A stretch of 64,000 bases of DNA from Piscicola geometra (taxonomy: Eukaryota > Annelida > Clitellata > Hirudinida > Piscicolidae), in the NCBI GenBank assembly GCA_943735955.1, contig OX030958.1:10405626-10469625 (forward strand). Reading direction: 5' to 3'. A program made the position numbers and the translations under genes. The notes under the pieces are model-generated. The model made no database searches and had not been told where the DNA came from. It saw only the letters and a list, made by a program, of their open reading frames with translations. Positions 49,901 through 62,325 of this stretch are shown in pieces; position 1 is the first letter of the stretch, and each line of letters starts with the position of its first letter.

Positions 49901-51829
49901 TGTAATCTTAATTTTATTTTAAAAAATAATGTTTAAGTTAGTTATGGGCATTTCCAATGCTCGTGATAAATTCAAATATAAGTTATTCATGAATAAAGGC
50001 TTAAATAAAAGCCTTTACCAAGAAATAGAAATTTTTTATAAAAAACAGATGAATTTAAAAAGCAACTAACGTTTCTGAAGCCTCTAAAGTAGCTTCAGCC
50101 CTAGTTACGTCGTTTTCAGTATTATTCAGTTCTTTGCTAATCTGTAATAATTTCATGTAGAAATACTATAAAGTTTAAGATCAAACCTCTAAAGTTTCAA
50201 CCTTTTCGTAGGCTTTTTCGTCAGCCTCCAGGGCACTCCTTGCTTCTTCAACGTCTGCCTCCAACTGCTTGATCTTTTCCTCATCTAACTCCATCCTACT
50301 TTCCAACACCTTCGCAATCCTGCAGACATGATCAATAGTTCAAAAAATGTTTAATAGTGAATTTGAAGCACGTTTTGTTTTTATTCAAAGTATCAAAAGC
50401 CGGTGATTTACGGCTCAGATTCACCACAATCTCAAGCTTTCAAGTTTCATCTATTTATCTTTAAATTATTTTCAAATTAATTAAATCATCAAAGATTCAA
50501 ACTCGCATGAAAGTTGTGAAATGTATTCTATAGGCTGTATACATTTAAGTAGAAAAATAAATAACTTTATTTTTATTTGTTAATTTAGAATTTGCAAAGA
50601 TTGATGACTGAAATGCTGAAATAGTATCTTTGAACTTTCTTATATTTACATGACTTTCCACATGCTTCATAATAACTGTTTTTACTTGAAAAATTTTCTA
50701 ATGAAACAAAAGAAACCTTTCATTGTCGTCAACAGTCTGTGTAGCCTCTTGGAGCTTTTTGCTGACTGCTTCTAACTTTGTTTCAGCTTCTTCAAATTCT
50801 TCTTCCAGCTTTTGAAGTTTTTTCGTTATGGTTTGTACTTCAGTTTGGGTCTGTTAGTTTTGATTTAGGAATTAATTTGACTATTTGAAAGAACTTAACT
50901 TTAAAATTTCATTGAAAAGTTCAATTTAAAAAGAATTTAATTTTGATTTGAAAAAAAAATTGTACCGTCGTAACTTCTTTTTCTTTTTTTTCGAGTTTTT
51001 TGCTGTTGGAAACTAAGTCTTTTTTGACTTGATCGGTTTCTTTATTCACTTTATCAACTCTTTTTTTTAGTTGCTCTATTGTTTCGTCATTCTGTGAATT
51101 AAACACTTTGTACAACTTTTTCAATAAAATTGTTTGATATTTTTCTATTTCATAATTAAATATCTATCTTTTCAACGGTTTACTTTTTTTTAAACAATAA
51201 ATTTATTTAAATTTTATATTTTTTAAAATTAAGTCATTTGAAGCTTACATAAGTTTTGAAAAATTCCATTTATTTATCTTTTTTTACAAATATTTTTTAT
51301 ATATGAAAAAACACTTCAAAATAGATGTTGTTATTTACTAAAACAATATCTGATTTATATAGCTACTTGGTAAAGCTAAAAATAGTTTTAAAAGTAATTT
51401 AAATCTTTCATTAAAATAATTATATTAGCAAAAGTTACTCTATTTAGCTAAAAAACCAATCATTCATCTGTCTTGCTTAACTTTTCATTACCCTTTCGTA
51501 TAACATAACCTCAGACTTTCCAATTATATTCTTAGTTTATTGTTTCTGTGTCAAACAAATTCTTTTCTTCAAATTAACATAAAGCTATTTTGATTTTAAC
51601 CGTTTAAAAAACATTTTTATAAAAAATAAATGAAATTGTTTTAAGTTATACATTTAAAAACTACTATTTGAATATTTATAAATCTAGTGCACCAACTTAC
51701 TCGTTCGGTAATCAATTTGAGTTCTCTCAACTCGGTGGACAGCTGCTCCGATTTGTCATCCGCCTCTTCCTTTTCCTTCTTCATCGCCAACATCGACTCT
51801 TTTATGATGTCCATCGGATTTTCCGCCAT
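46919..51829 (-). CDS. Tropomyosin, 9 exons, 294 aa
   Basis: Exons in transcript order: 51829-51701, 51091-50966, 50850-50717, 50319-50187, 50141-50071, 48365-48290, 47757-47695, 47344-47275, 47001-46919 (TAA). All GT-AG phases are consistent. Nearly every residue lies in a heptad coiled coil. The start is MAENPMDIIKESMLAMKKEK; the part from the second Met matches the family start M-D-x-I-K-K-K-M-x-A-M-K. The centre has RIAKVLESRMELDEEKIKQL, the most conserved tropomyosin block. The end is KYKDLTVQLETAYSEVTGY, close to the usual E-L-T-G-Y ending. Length is the usual long form of about 284 residues plus a short N-terminal extension and small insertions. The protein winds along actin filaments and with troponin gates myosin binding. 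The sequence is more diverged than most animal tropomyosins. The five-residue leader before the canonical Met may be bypassed by internal initiation. Confidence 0.93.
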
Positions 51830-52516
51830 TCTGGTAGCCTAGTTATTCGTTTTTATTTATGCTGGTTTGAGATGCATTAATTTATACACATTTTATTCAT
51901 AATTTTGAATTCAAAGTTTTTTATGTTATATAATGTTTTGAAAAAATTTTATTTTTATAGTTAGTAAAAAAAACTTGTTAAAAATTTAAAAATCTTATTA
52001 AATTCAGTAAATTGTTTTTTCTTAATTAAGATTGATTCTGCTCAACTAATTGGGTTAATTTTTTTAAATCCTGTGTTTTAAACCTGATTGATTCACAATA
52101 TAAAAGTATAATACATACTAATTCAGCAATTTTTCAAACTTAGCCAGAAGAATTTTTAAAATTATTTGATTAGATTAAAAAAAATAAAAAGAAAGGAATG
52201 GTTTCAAGCCACAAATTATTTTAAATTTTTAAACTTAAACAACTAATTTACGTGTTTAAAAAGTTTTTTTTATTTAAAATGAAATGAAATTAATTTTTAA
52301 ATATATTTTTTTAAATATTAATGTTACAAATAAGTTTTATGAAGTCTTATTGCTATTCCATTCAAATTAAAAATATGGTCCTTATCGTTGAAAATGTAAA
52401 ATATAACAAGTTGATAAAATTTTGTAGTTTTTTATTAATTTCAGTTTCAAAAATGGAAAAAAAAGGTTTTATGACTTTTTATTGAATTTTCATTAATTTC
52501 AACCCACCTATTCTAC

Positions 52517-52650
52517 ATTACCTGACTAATCCATATTACCTGAATATTTCATATTATTTTAATTTTCTATATTACCTGAATATTTCATATTATTTTAATT
52601 TTTCATATTACCTGAATATTTTATATTATTTTAATTTTCCATATTACTTG
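52517..52650. repeat. 36-bp AT-rich minisatellite, about 3.5 copies
   Basis: The anchor attacc(t/g) recurs at 52517 (half unit), 52535, 52571, 52607 and 52643 (as attactt), i.e. every 36 bp after an initial 18-bp half step. The unit contains tgaatatttcatattatttt and aatttt(c/t). Confidence 0.88.
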
Positions 52651-53905
52651 ACAATTAGCAACACTTGAATAAAAAAATAGTTATATACAAAAATAAGTAC
52701 CATCAATTCTTACAAGTGACATTTTATCACGAATGATCATAGTATTAATAAAGTTTTAAATATTCTTGCTTTGAAACTAGTTAAGTTATTCAAAAAAATC
52801 AAATAGTATCCCATAATAACCTACTTTCCACTATATTGATCTATTAGTAAAGTTTTATTTTATAAATGAACTTCGAATTACTTAAAAAATATTTATTTGT
52901 ATTATGTAAAAATTCATAATTTCAGTTTGTATTCTTACTTTGAAGTGTAATGTGTCGTTTTAAAGTTTTATGAGTTTATTCCAAAAAAGTGTTCAAAATT
53001 ATCTTTTTTCTGATTGGATGAAAATCACAAACTCTTATTTAATCTTCAGCTTTACAATCTGAATAAGTTTTGAAAAAAACATTTAAATTTATAGTTATCG
53101 AAACAAACTAGCAAAGTATCAAAACATATTTTAGCTAATAAACTTTAGAAAAAAAAGATTTTATGTTTATAATACTTCATTTACATACATTCGAAGAAAC
53201 TTCCGAGTTTTGTAAGAATTAAAGTTATTTATCCAAAACAGTTACAAAATCTTTCCGTTAATATGCCAAATTGGGTTTATAAACATAAGACTTAGAAAGA
53301 ATCTATACAAATATCGGAAAAAAAAGAATAATAATAATAATTTAAACAACATCAATGAAAATACACCAGATCCATGTTTGTTATTCTCATTTCCTAGCAA
53401 CACCAAGAGCAATATGCAGCTTTCTGCATTCAAACTTTTCATTTCCGTTAATACATTTATATAGATCTATATACAAGTATTCAAAGCTATATATAAAAAC
53501 TTACATTATAAATAAAAATTATAGGTTTTAATTAGTAAATTATTCAAGGTTTAAAAGTTCTTCATTGGAAATCTGGTATTTAGTCCAAATTATGGAAAAA
53601 TCGTGATAAATAAATCTTAGTCACTAAGTTAGTGTGTTAATTATTAACATGAAGTCTCTTTCATACAAGTTTTTTACTATACCATACCAATCTTTTGGAA
53701 AGATTCTAATAAATAGGCAGGTTTCTAGACTGAATTCTACTTGCGTATTCTTTTTTAGGACAGCGGCTTACACTGCTTGAGGATAATTCAATTTTGCGAT
53801 TTAAAAATAGTGCCCCAAAGTTTCATTTAAAGTTGAAAAAAATATGATTACTTTTTATTGTTATATAAGATTATATTATGCATATTTAGTCGACGACTTG
53901 AATAA

Positions 53906-54110
53906 CAAAAATAATAATAATAAATAATAAAGCGTATTTATAATGCGCCAAGGCACGCAACTGTGGCGCCACTCACACGACTTAAGTCGTGAAACACTGA
54001 ATCATGGACACTAGGTATATGATTGCTCGGTTGGCTGAACAGGGATTTGAACTGGCGACCTTTAAGTTACAGGTCCAACGACTTTACCATCTAAGCCAAC
54101 CCGCTCGCCA
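53906..54110 (-). mobile_element. tRNA-derived SINE, full-length type 2, reversed
   Basis: On the minus strand the head has box A, tggcttagatggtaaag, and box B, ggtcgccagttcaaatccc. The core atcatatacctagtgt is shared with the copy at 19437-19691. It ends in gtggcgccacagttgcgtgc, then cttggcgcattataaat, and an (att/aat)n tail. The 3' end differs from type 1, so the two copies are subfamilies with a common head and core. Confidence 0.85.
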
Positions 54111-55169
54111 AAAAAATGAGGATCCTAACAAAATCCTCCATACTTAATGTTTTTTAATCAAATCGCAATAGAATTAAACAAGATTTCCGTTTATATGATA
54201 TTGATTGGTTATGGTAAACGATATTTCTATTTAATGTCTGTAATGAATTTTCCCATCATAGAAGTTGATATTCTAATAGCCAATGTAATACAATAAATAC
54301 GATATGTTGATGAAAATGCATCTTTGAATTTTAATTGACTAGCTTATTAAGGTTTGAAAGGGATGCCTAAAAAAAGTTTGTTTCACAAATCTTTAAGAAA
54401 CTGCTATTTCTTTTTTTAGATAATTTTTGAATCAAAATTTACAAAAAATTCAACGGTTTTAGCTCATTTTTGTCCAAAATAATTTGATAATGTGCTAATA
54501 GAAGTGCTAATACTACTTTTGTGGATTTATTATTTTATCGTCAAATTTTGCTTCTAGCTCCTCTAATATCATGTCTAATAAACTATGAAAAAAACTTTTA
54601 TTTGTTTATTGAACTAAAATTTCAAGCATCTTGACTCATCACACTGGATTGAAAGTGTACTTTGAAATCGTTTAATTTTGCTCGATTGTAGAGACTCATC
54701 CTTGTGAAACTTCTCCGAGAAATTTTTAAAAAATCCAAAAAAATTAATTGAAAGTTTTTTGAGGTTTTTCAGATTTTAATAATGTTTTTATAACATACTA
54801 ATTGCTTTTATTGATTCGCAACTTCGCCTTTAGTTTCTTTAAACTCATTTTTAAAATGTTACTTACAGACCAATTGCTTCAAGTGATAAATCGAGAGAAG
54901 CTATCGTAGAATTTACTAATACACCTAATGCACTAATTGCATTTATGTTATTTAAAAAAATAATATTGATTTAAAAATTGCATGACCAACGGTCATTGAT
55001 CATCTTTGCTCTAATATTTTTTATATTGTCTCTTCGTTAGCGTGAAAAGACAACGGTCTTTTTATAAAACCATGAAGCTGTTCATAAACTGGAAAAAATG
55101 TGTGCTTTGAATTTTTCATGGCATAAATAACTACAAAGTAAAGACTATCTTTGTAAAAATGCACCTAAG

Positions 55170-55310
55170 TCATTTATTTTGGATGACATCATGGCACAGG
55201 CACTCCACTCCATCAATTCCATGGACATCCAACTGATCTATGATAACTTTTGTGATGCTTTTAGCATAAAAAAGAAAGCTCTTGTCTGTTTCATCAACTT
55301 TCAAGGATGA
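55170..55310 (+). mobile_element. Non-LTR retrotransposon reverse transcriptase remnant
   Basis: Frame from 55173 reads ILDDIMAQALHSINSMDIQL, then IYDNFCDAFSIKKKALV. This resembles the LINE segment around the catalytic F-A-D-D-x-A-L-x-A-H, followed by M-Q-x-I-x-D-x-F-x-x-A-x-x-x-F-G-L-x-I-x-x-x-K-T. It ends at a TGA. Only the Asp-Asp core and the helix pattern support it, so confidence is moderate. Confidence 0.45.
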
Positions 55311-55536
55311 CAGTATTATGCCCTCCTAAAATTCACTCGGTAGATAATTATCTGAAAAATGAAAATAAGTTTAAATATTATACAACTTGAAAATTTAAAC
55401 AACTTTCACATTATAATCTTATCAATAGCTCCATAAAAGGATGTAATTTTTTCATATTTTCTCTTCAGTTTCATTTGAAGTGTTTATCTTTGATGTATTT
55501 GTTCAAAATTACTTCTATAAAAAGATGGGCTTTCCA

Positions 55537-55605
55537 GTGAGCGCTTCAATTGCGTGCCAGCCGCTAAATAAAAACGACAATTTATTTTATTTAAGTTTTG
55601 TTATT
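55537..55605 (+). mobile_element. SINE-like 3' tail fragment
   Basis: gagcgcttcaattgcgtgcc then agccgctaaataaaaacg, followed by T/A-rich repeats. It is similar in order to the type 2 SINE tail and to 15545-15620. No head present. Confidence 0.45.
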
Positions 55606-58600
55606 TCATAACGAAAAGCTTAAAATGTTTTTTTTTCTACAACATAAATATTTAAATAGCTTCATTCGAGTAACTGCTCCCAAGAGGTAACGTTGGTCAG
55701 AAAAATTAAAAAAACAACCGTAGAGTATTCTTTCACCTCAATTATTTTATTTTATGTTTTCAAAATGCTCATTTCACTGTTTTAATTATACAATTTTTTT
55801 TCAAGTCTATATCGTTGTTTTCATAAAAAAATAAATCTTAATGTATATTTTTTTGAAATAATTGAAAATGATTGTTTTCTTACATTTATTAATTAAAACA
55901 TTTTTTTTCAAACTAAAATATTCTCAATCCTCTTTAATGACAGAGTGACACCTTATCTCATTTCAAAAGCAAACAGACGATTCTTCATGCACTCCCGAAC
56001 GCTTGACATACTTAAAGACTGCTTTAACGGGCTTGTACACCTTTTATCGATCTACAAAGCGCACAGCTGATGCCGGTGAAATAAAGAGTGCACACCTGCC
56101 AGGATCTTGCGCAAAACTTCAATTAGCGGTAGTCTAGTTGCTACTTAGCCTAATTCAATCATTCTTTGGATATTAAAAACTTGTTTAAGGTTTAAAAGTG
56201 GTTCAAAATGTCGGTTTTTTCCAAATAGTTTTATTTTCGCAAATTTCAAAAGTGTGTTAACCTGATCAAAAGAAATATTTATTTTTAGTTTTTATATTTT
56301 TCCTCACTGTATGCTCCTAAGCTACAAATTTTGTCATATTTTTTTCGAATCGAATTTTTTATTTATCATATTTTTATTCATCATCATTATTATTATTGTT
56401 GGTCTTTTTAAAACGAGTTATCTTGTCTGTTTGTTTTTGGAAGCTCATCACTTGGCGTAGGAGTTGTAACGCCTAAAAAGATTTTTAGCGCGTTTTTATG
56501 TTTAGCATAAACCATTTTTTTGCATTTTACAATTCTTGAGAATTACATATTGAGGCATACTTTTTTTTACAATTCTGTTACACTTTATTTATGGTTTAAA
56601 CAAATACTTGTACAGCTAATGAATGCTAATTACATGAAGTTTTGATTTTTTTTGTAGAATAAATTATGTATAAAAAATTTTAAAGATTAAAAAATGAAAA
56701 TATATTCAGAAAAATGCATTCATGGAACGAGGTCTACGTGTGCTCGCATAAATTCGTTCCACTCGACATTTGACAAATTCAGAATGCATATAATAAGAAA
56801 ATTCTATTGAAGTAATCAAAGAATTAATAATAAATGAAAATTTAATATTTCATAAAAACACAGAAAATATAGATTAAAAGTTTTTTAAACTTTAAAATTT
56901 AAACCATTTTTTTTTCAATTCGAATTCAGCAACCAAAAAAACCGTCATGCAATTATCAATTTTAAAACTAATTTTTTACAATTTTATTATCACTCAAGTC
57001 CATCATTTATCCCACTGTTCTTTTCAAAAATCACTTTTTACGACTAAAAAACATTTTTGGGTGCTGAATGGAAAGTGTACTCAAATGATTTATCGATGCA
57101 CTTCTAATTACTAAATCTCTAACTAATGACGCTTTCAGGGAATGAAGTATTTTACTGATGAAAGGTTTGTATTTTTAATATTAATTTATTGTTTTCTTTG
57201 ACTACTGAAATAAATAAACAGGAAACGATTGATGCTTGGAAAATGTGGACATGATTTCTGATTATCAGTTTATAAAATGTTATGAGTCTACTGAAATATT
57301 CATTGCAATGCAAAAACTTTGAATTTTAAAATTCTTAAAAAAGCAAAATAATAAATTCAGAAACTATACGCTTGTTTTGTTGAGTCATGATTTATTGAAA
57401 GAAAAGTTCGTATTTCAATACATTCTGGAAATTACTACAATTTAAAAATGACGATTAGAAAGAAGCAATTTCAACCTCTATGAATAATTTATTTTTATTG
57501 CATCTCTTATTTATGATTAATGTTTTTGTCGAAAAAAAATTTCACTAAAAAAAGTTTAAAAAACACTTTATCTACATTTACTCGATGATTATGCATGCAA
57601 TAATAGGTGGGAGGATAGATAGAACGACCAGCATTTACTTGCATATATATGGAAGGTCAAAATGAGTGAGCGAGCTAATGGTAGTCTTAGAAGCTAGAAT
57701 TTTGGAAAAACTAATTTTCTAACTACTTATCTGCCAAAGACTTTTGTCAAACTTAAAGGTGATTATAGTTTTTAATTATTATATTCGTGTTACATAGATT
57801 CTTGGATAAAAGAAACAAAATACTATTTGAATTTTTCAATGCCTGCTTTTTATTGAAGTCGTTACACATTTTTAAAATTAGATAATATTTTAACTAATTC
57901 AAAATTTACATAAACAGTTTTATCGCAAATATATAAAAAAAAACATTAAAACTCATTTTATGAGATATCAGATAATTTTGCTTTCTTAAAGATATCTTCT
58001 TTCTCAATATACATTTTTTAACGCCTTAATGTGGGGTGCTTCAAATGTGGAACGATTTAAATGTGCGATGATTTCAACGTGAGCATTTAATAATTGCATC
58101 CTGAATATGTTTTACTTGAAATTATTTCATGAAAGTCAATAAAAACAAAATACTTTTAGAATAATGTATTTTTTATGCAAAGACTTTTACGGTAAAAGTA
58201 ATATAATAAGATTAATATGCAAACAAAGAATTTATTAGAAAATATTTAACATTTAAATGACAAATAAGTTTTTGTCCAAAGCATTGAGTGCAATTTTATA
58301 AAATAAAAGTAATTTTTTTTAATTAATCTTTTATTTAGCTGAATTTCTCATACTTCTGAGTTCAATAAAATCAATAGTTGACTTTTGCCATTAATCACCT
58401 TCACATGGATTAAGGATTATTTTAAAATAAGCCAAATAAATTTTTTTAATCATAAAAAGTCTTTTTCACTCAAAATTGTCATCAACAGGCATCAATAACA
58501 TATTTCCACCTATCTTTCAACTATCAAAAAAAATTCAAATAAAATTGTTCTTTTGTAGATAATTGTCTATGTTCATTAAAATTCTTAACTCTATGTTCAA

Positions 58601-58849
58601 AATAAATAAATTTGAATGTTTTTTAAATAGCATAAAGTACACTGAGTTGAAGTTTTCAATTTATACTTCTAATGAGTAGTTTTAACGTAAAGTTATAATT
58701 GCGTGCTTTATATGTCACTAAGAAAGACGCTTTGCAAATTTAGTTTAGGGAGACATGGGTTATTAGTTTATCTTAATTGCCTCTGTCCGCTGTTTCATAA
58801 TTTTTCAATATCTCTGTTATTTGACACGTTGACGTAGGTTCTTTCATGA

Positions 58850-59113
58850 TTAGATATTGAGCGCCATTGGTTTCCGTCTTTGGCTACCCATCCTATTTTT
58901 ACGGTTTCTTTTCATATCTTGAAAATGCTTCCGATTACCACTTCGTTTTGAGCGTTTCCACATAGATTGTTCCATCCAGCATCTCGTTCTCCACACTCTT
59001 ACCTGGTTTTTTAAAAGTTTTGTTCTCGTTTGCATCCATTCTTTTTTGGTGTCGCTTATCTTTTGTCGATATCCACTTTTTCCATGAATTGTGCGTGACA
59101 GTAATTCAGCCAT
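58850..59113 (-). CDS. Uncharacterised open frame, 87 aa, Arg/Lys-rich
   Basis: ATG at 59113 to a TAA at 58850-58852. The translation is rich in Arg, Lys, Trp and Met (VRVWRTRCWMEQSMWKRSKR) and the surrounding 400 bp are GC-richer than the neighbourhood. An overlapping frame holds AKDGNQWRSIS, faintly like the A-x-D-R-x-x-W-R end of LINE proteins. A decayed retrotransposon end is therefore possible and a host gene is unlikely. No domain recognised. Confidence 0.25.
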   Translation of the reverse strand: MAELLSRTIHGKSGYRQKISDTKKEWMQTRTKLLKNQVRVWRTRCWMEQSMWKRSKRSGNRKHFQDMKRNRKNRMGSQRRKPMALNI

Positions 59114-59756
59114 GAGACTGATTTCATCAGTAAGCTCCGTTGTCTTTCAGTCTTTTGCATGAATCGCTCGATTTAATAGATGGGAAAGATTTGGTGACAA
59201 GATGCACTCATGTCATGCATAGATTTTTCATAATAACTAATTTCAGTTATGGCAAAAGACTTTCACACTTTTTCGATGAACTGACGATGAATTTGGAAAA
59301 AATCAGTTAATTGTGACTCTTAATCAATAAAAACTTTAATATTTTAAAAAATCAATTTTTACAGTTTATATTGATTAATTTTATTTATCAGTTATTTAAT
59401 TTTACTAATAATTTTTTTATTATAATGACAACGACTCAAATCTTTACGAAATATTCACGTGTTTTTCGATGTTTTTTATATAAAGTTTAGTTGGAATACA
59501 TTTTGAAAGATTTTGAAACATATTGTTATTTATAGTGTAAAATCATTTAAGTTCAATGATATGCATCATGAAATTCATTTTTTAAAACTTTAGAATATTT
59601 GAATCAGCAGGCTTTTTGCTGCCATTCATATAAACACTTAATTAATTTTTACTCAGAAAAGTGCTGATCCTATTTCAATGTGTTTTTTCTAAGAACACAT
59701 AATTTCCATTTTTTAATTCTTTTTACTGGAAAATGTTACATTTATTTTAAATCAGG

Positions 59757-62325
59757 ATGAAGATCTACACGGTGTTTGTGTGCATTTTACTCTGCGGAAG
59801 TGGTGTTGAGGCGTTCAGGATGAGAAAATCCCTTTATGGTATTGGATGACGTGTATAAATTTAAAGAATAAAAAATTATATCAATGATTAATTTTTTTAA
59901 TTAGTGTCTTTTGAAATAAAAAAGTTTTTTTAGTACTAAAGCAGGAATTAATTATTTTATTCAATTTTTTCATTTAAAAGAAATTTACCAGGTTTCGAAA
60001 GCACACTAAGAAGACTAGTAAAAAGAGATATGTAAGTTTATAATTTTTATAATTTCTTTTTATAAGTTTGTCATCAAAAAACCGAAACTGTGCTTGAAAA
60101 TTTGATATTTTAATTTATATATGAAAAAAAGATTCGTTTCAAAGATAAATTAATAACAAGTGCAAATACAAATCATTTTAATGGATTTGTAAAATTCCAT
60201 TAATGAATAAATACATTTTAATAATTATTAATTCATTTAAGTTTTAAATTTAATTAGAACCGGCTTTTGTATGTACCTTCTTATTCGATAAGAAATAATA
60301 GGATTAGACCATTTTTGTTTTGCATTGATTAGAAAATTTTCAAGTTGAGATGCTTAAGAGCTTAAATTTAAAACTAATAATCACTTGCCTATGACTTTGT
60401 AAACTTTATTTGACATTTTTTCCAAAAACAGTAAATATACTTTATCCCTATATCTAAAATGTATTTTCTACAACGAATTTAATAACAAAGCAAGGTGTAC
60501 AAAATGTTAATACTTTTATAAAAAATAACTCCAGGTTTATTTATCTTTAATTAATTATGTGCAACCATTTTTTCAGACAACATCCAGGCGGAACTTGCAC
60601 ATGCACTTGTGAAACCAAAGCTTTGGGTAAAAGCATGGATCATGGGTACAACGACATCTACAGCCATGACAGTCCCATTTCTCTCAGAACCGGTCTCAGT
60701 AACAAGGAAACGGTATTTATCTCTATGAATTCTAATTTTTTTTTTATAAATATATATATTGTGGAATGATTAATATGTAAGAATGAAGATTGAAAATGGT
60801 ATGATGTAGAAAATGTATTAACTAGGTCTATTGACTAAAGTTTCTGAAAAGTTTTCGTAAAAAGCCTTTCAAAAATTAATGCGTTTCAAATTGGATATAA
60901 ATATTAAAATTATGAATAGAGTTAATTGTCTGTTAGTTCGTTTTACAATCAATATATTTCAGTAAAATATTAATCTATGATTTATTTTGAACTAAAGCTT
61001 GAAATTTCGATATACTAAATAGTAAATATTAAACTGTTTTTCAATGTGAATGAAATCGATGAAAATGTTTTCCTAAAAATAATGAATACTTGGTAAAGTC
61101 CAACAGAATATAAATGAAGTTAAGAAAAATGGTAGATATTAAAAATTCGATTAGGAATAAACCTTTCTAAAGTAATTACTTTTCTTGAAAGTCTGCTTTC
61201 ATGCCTCATAATCAAACGAATTTAATTATTAAATTTCTTTTAAGCCTAATTTTAATGTGACAAGAAATAAAATCATTTAATTTAAATAGTATTTTGAAGT
61301 TTTTTCACAATAACTTACATTCCTAAAAGTTCGCCCTTTTGTCAATACCCACGATATTTCATTTTAGGCTAAAATTATAATTTTATAAAATTAATTTCAA
61401 AATTAGAAAATTTTTGAATACGTTTGTTTAATAATTTTAACGAATAATGAATGGTACTCCTAGATACTTTTTTGTTTTTCAAATAAAACATCAATAGCTG
61501 AAACCGATGATCCATTGTGGTAAATTATTTATACTTTTTAAAAAATGCCCAAAGGATTATAAATCAATTCTTTTTTGTTCTTTTATAAATAATAGATTTT
61601 TTGGGTTTTATTATTAATCCTCGTAGGTCAATGCCAAAGTTTCGCTAGCGCTATTTTTCTCTGTTTCAATGGATTTCATTCACAGTAAATTAGTTGAAAT
61701 TGAACATTGAATCAAATTCAAAATCAACATTTCGACGTTTTCAACTTTAAATATCTTTAAATTAATTTTTTATTCATCAAAAAAGTTGAATTTAAAATTG
61801 AAATTGGAAACATAACTTTCTAAACTGTGTAATGAAGTTAATGACTTTTGAATCTGATTCAGTTCAGTGGATAGTTTATTTATGTGAATTGCTTTGGAGG
61901 CACTGTAATTAAAACACGGACTTTTTCATGAAAATTCTTAATGAAATATTCAAATTTAAAGTTTTAAAATGAAAAAATAGGAGTAGAAATTGTGTCTTTT
62001 TTGCTTTATAATGTTTTCGTAAGTAATAGGCACATTTTTAGTGTACGAAAATTTCTTATAAAATATTATTCTTTTTTAATTTTTATCTTCGGCATCATAA
62101 ACCTGTTCGACAAAATATAATTTTACAATTTTTAATGCTTCTTTTGCCAAATATTTTTTGCCATAGGTACTAGACTAATAATTTATTTTGTGAAAATTAA
62201 AAATGAGACTATAAATTCCCTAAAAATCAATTTAATATACAGGATAATAACAACTACAACGACAATGATGACATCGAAAACGAAATTAGTAGGATTGATA
62301 CTACAGAATCTGTTTCAAAAAATGG
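59757..62325 (+). CDS. Small secreted protein of unknown family, first four exons
   Basis: Exons 59757-59838, 59992-60031, 60577-60712, 62243-62325; phases 1, 2, 0, 2. Exon 1 encodes a strong signal peptide (MKIYTVFVCILLCGSGVEA). Exon 2 ends in a dibasic Lys-Arg, a possible proprotein cleavage site. Exon 3 opens with a cysteine cluster, H-P-G-G-T-C-T-C-T-C-E, then a Tyr/Ser/His-rich stretch with no further cysteine. Exon 4 is Asn/Asp-rich and then Ser/Thr-rich, typical of a flexible linker. The last donor (gttagt) is good, so the gene continues. One possible terminal exon starts at 63121 (phase 2, stop near 63223), but it is AT-rich and weak; a globular domain may instead lie beyond the window. 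No family recognised. Confidence 0.65.

Larger units (their letters stand above)
51830..59756. other. Intergenic region, no confident gene
   Basis: Nearly 8 kb of AT-rich DNA between the divergently transcribed tropomyosin gene and the secreted-protein gene. It must contain both promoters, but I recognise no specific elements. It holds a 36-bp minisatellite (52517-52650), a minus-strand SINE (53906-54110), a reverse transcriptase remnant (about 55170-55310), a SINE-like tail (55537-55605) and an uncharacterised open frame on the minus strand (58850-59113). Confidence 0.45.
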
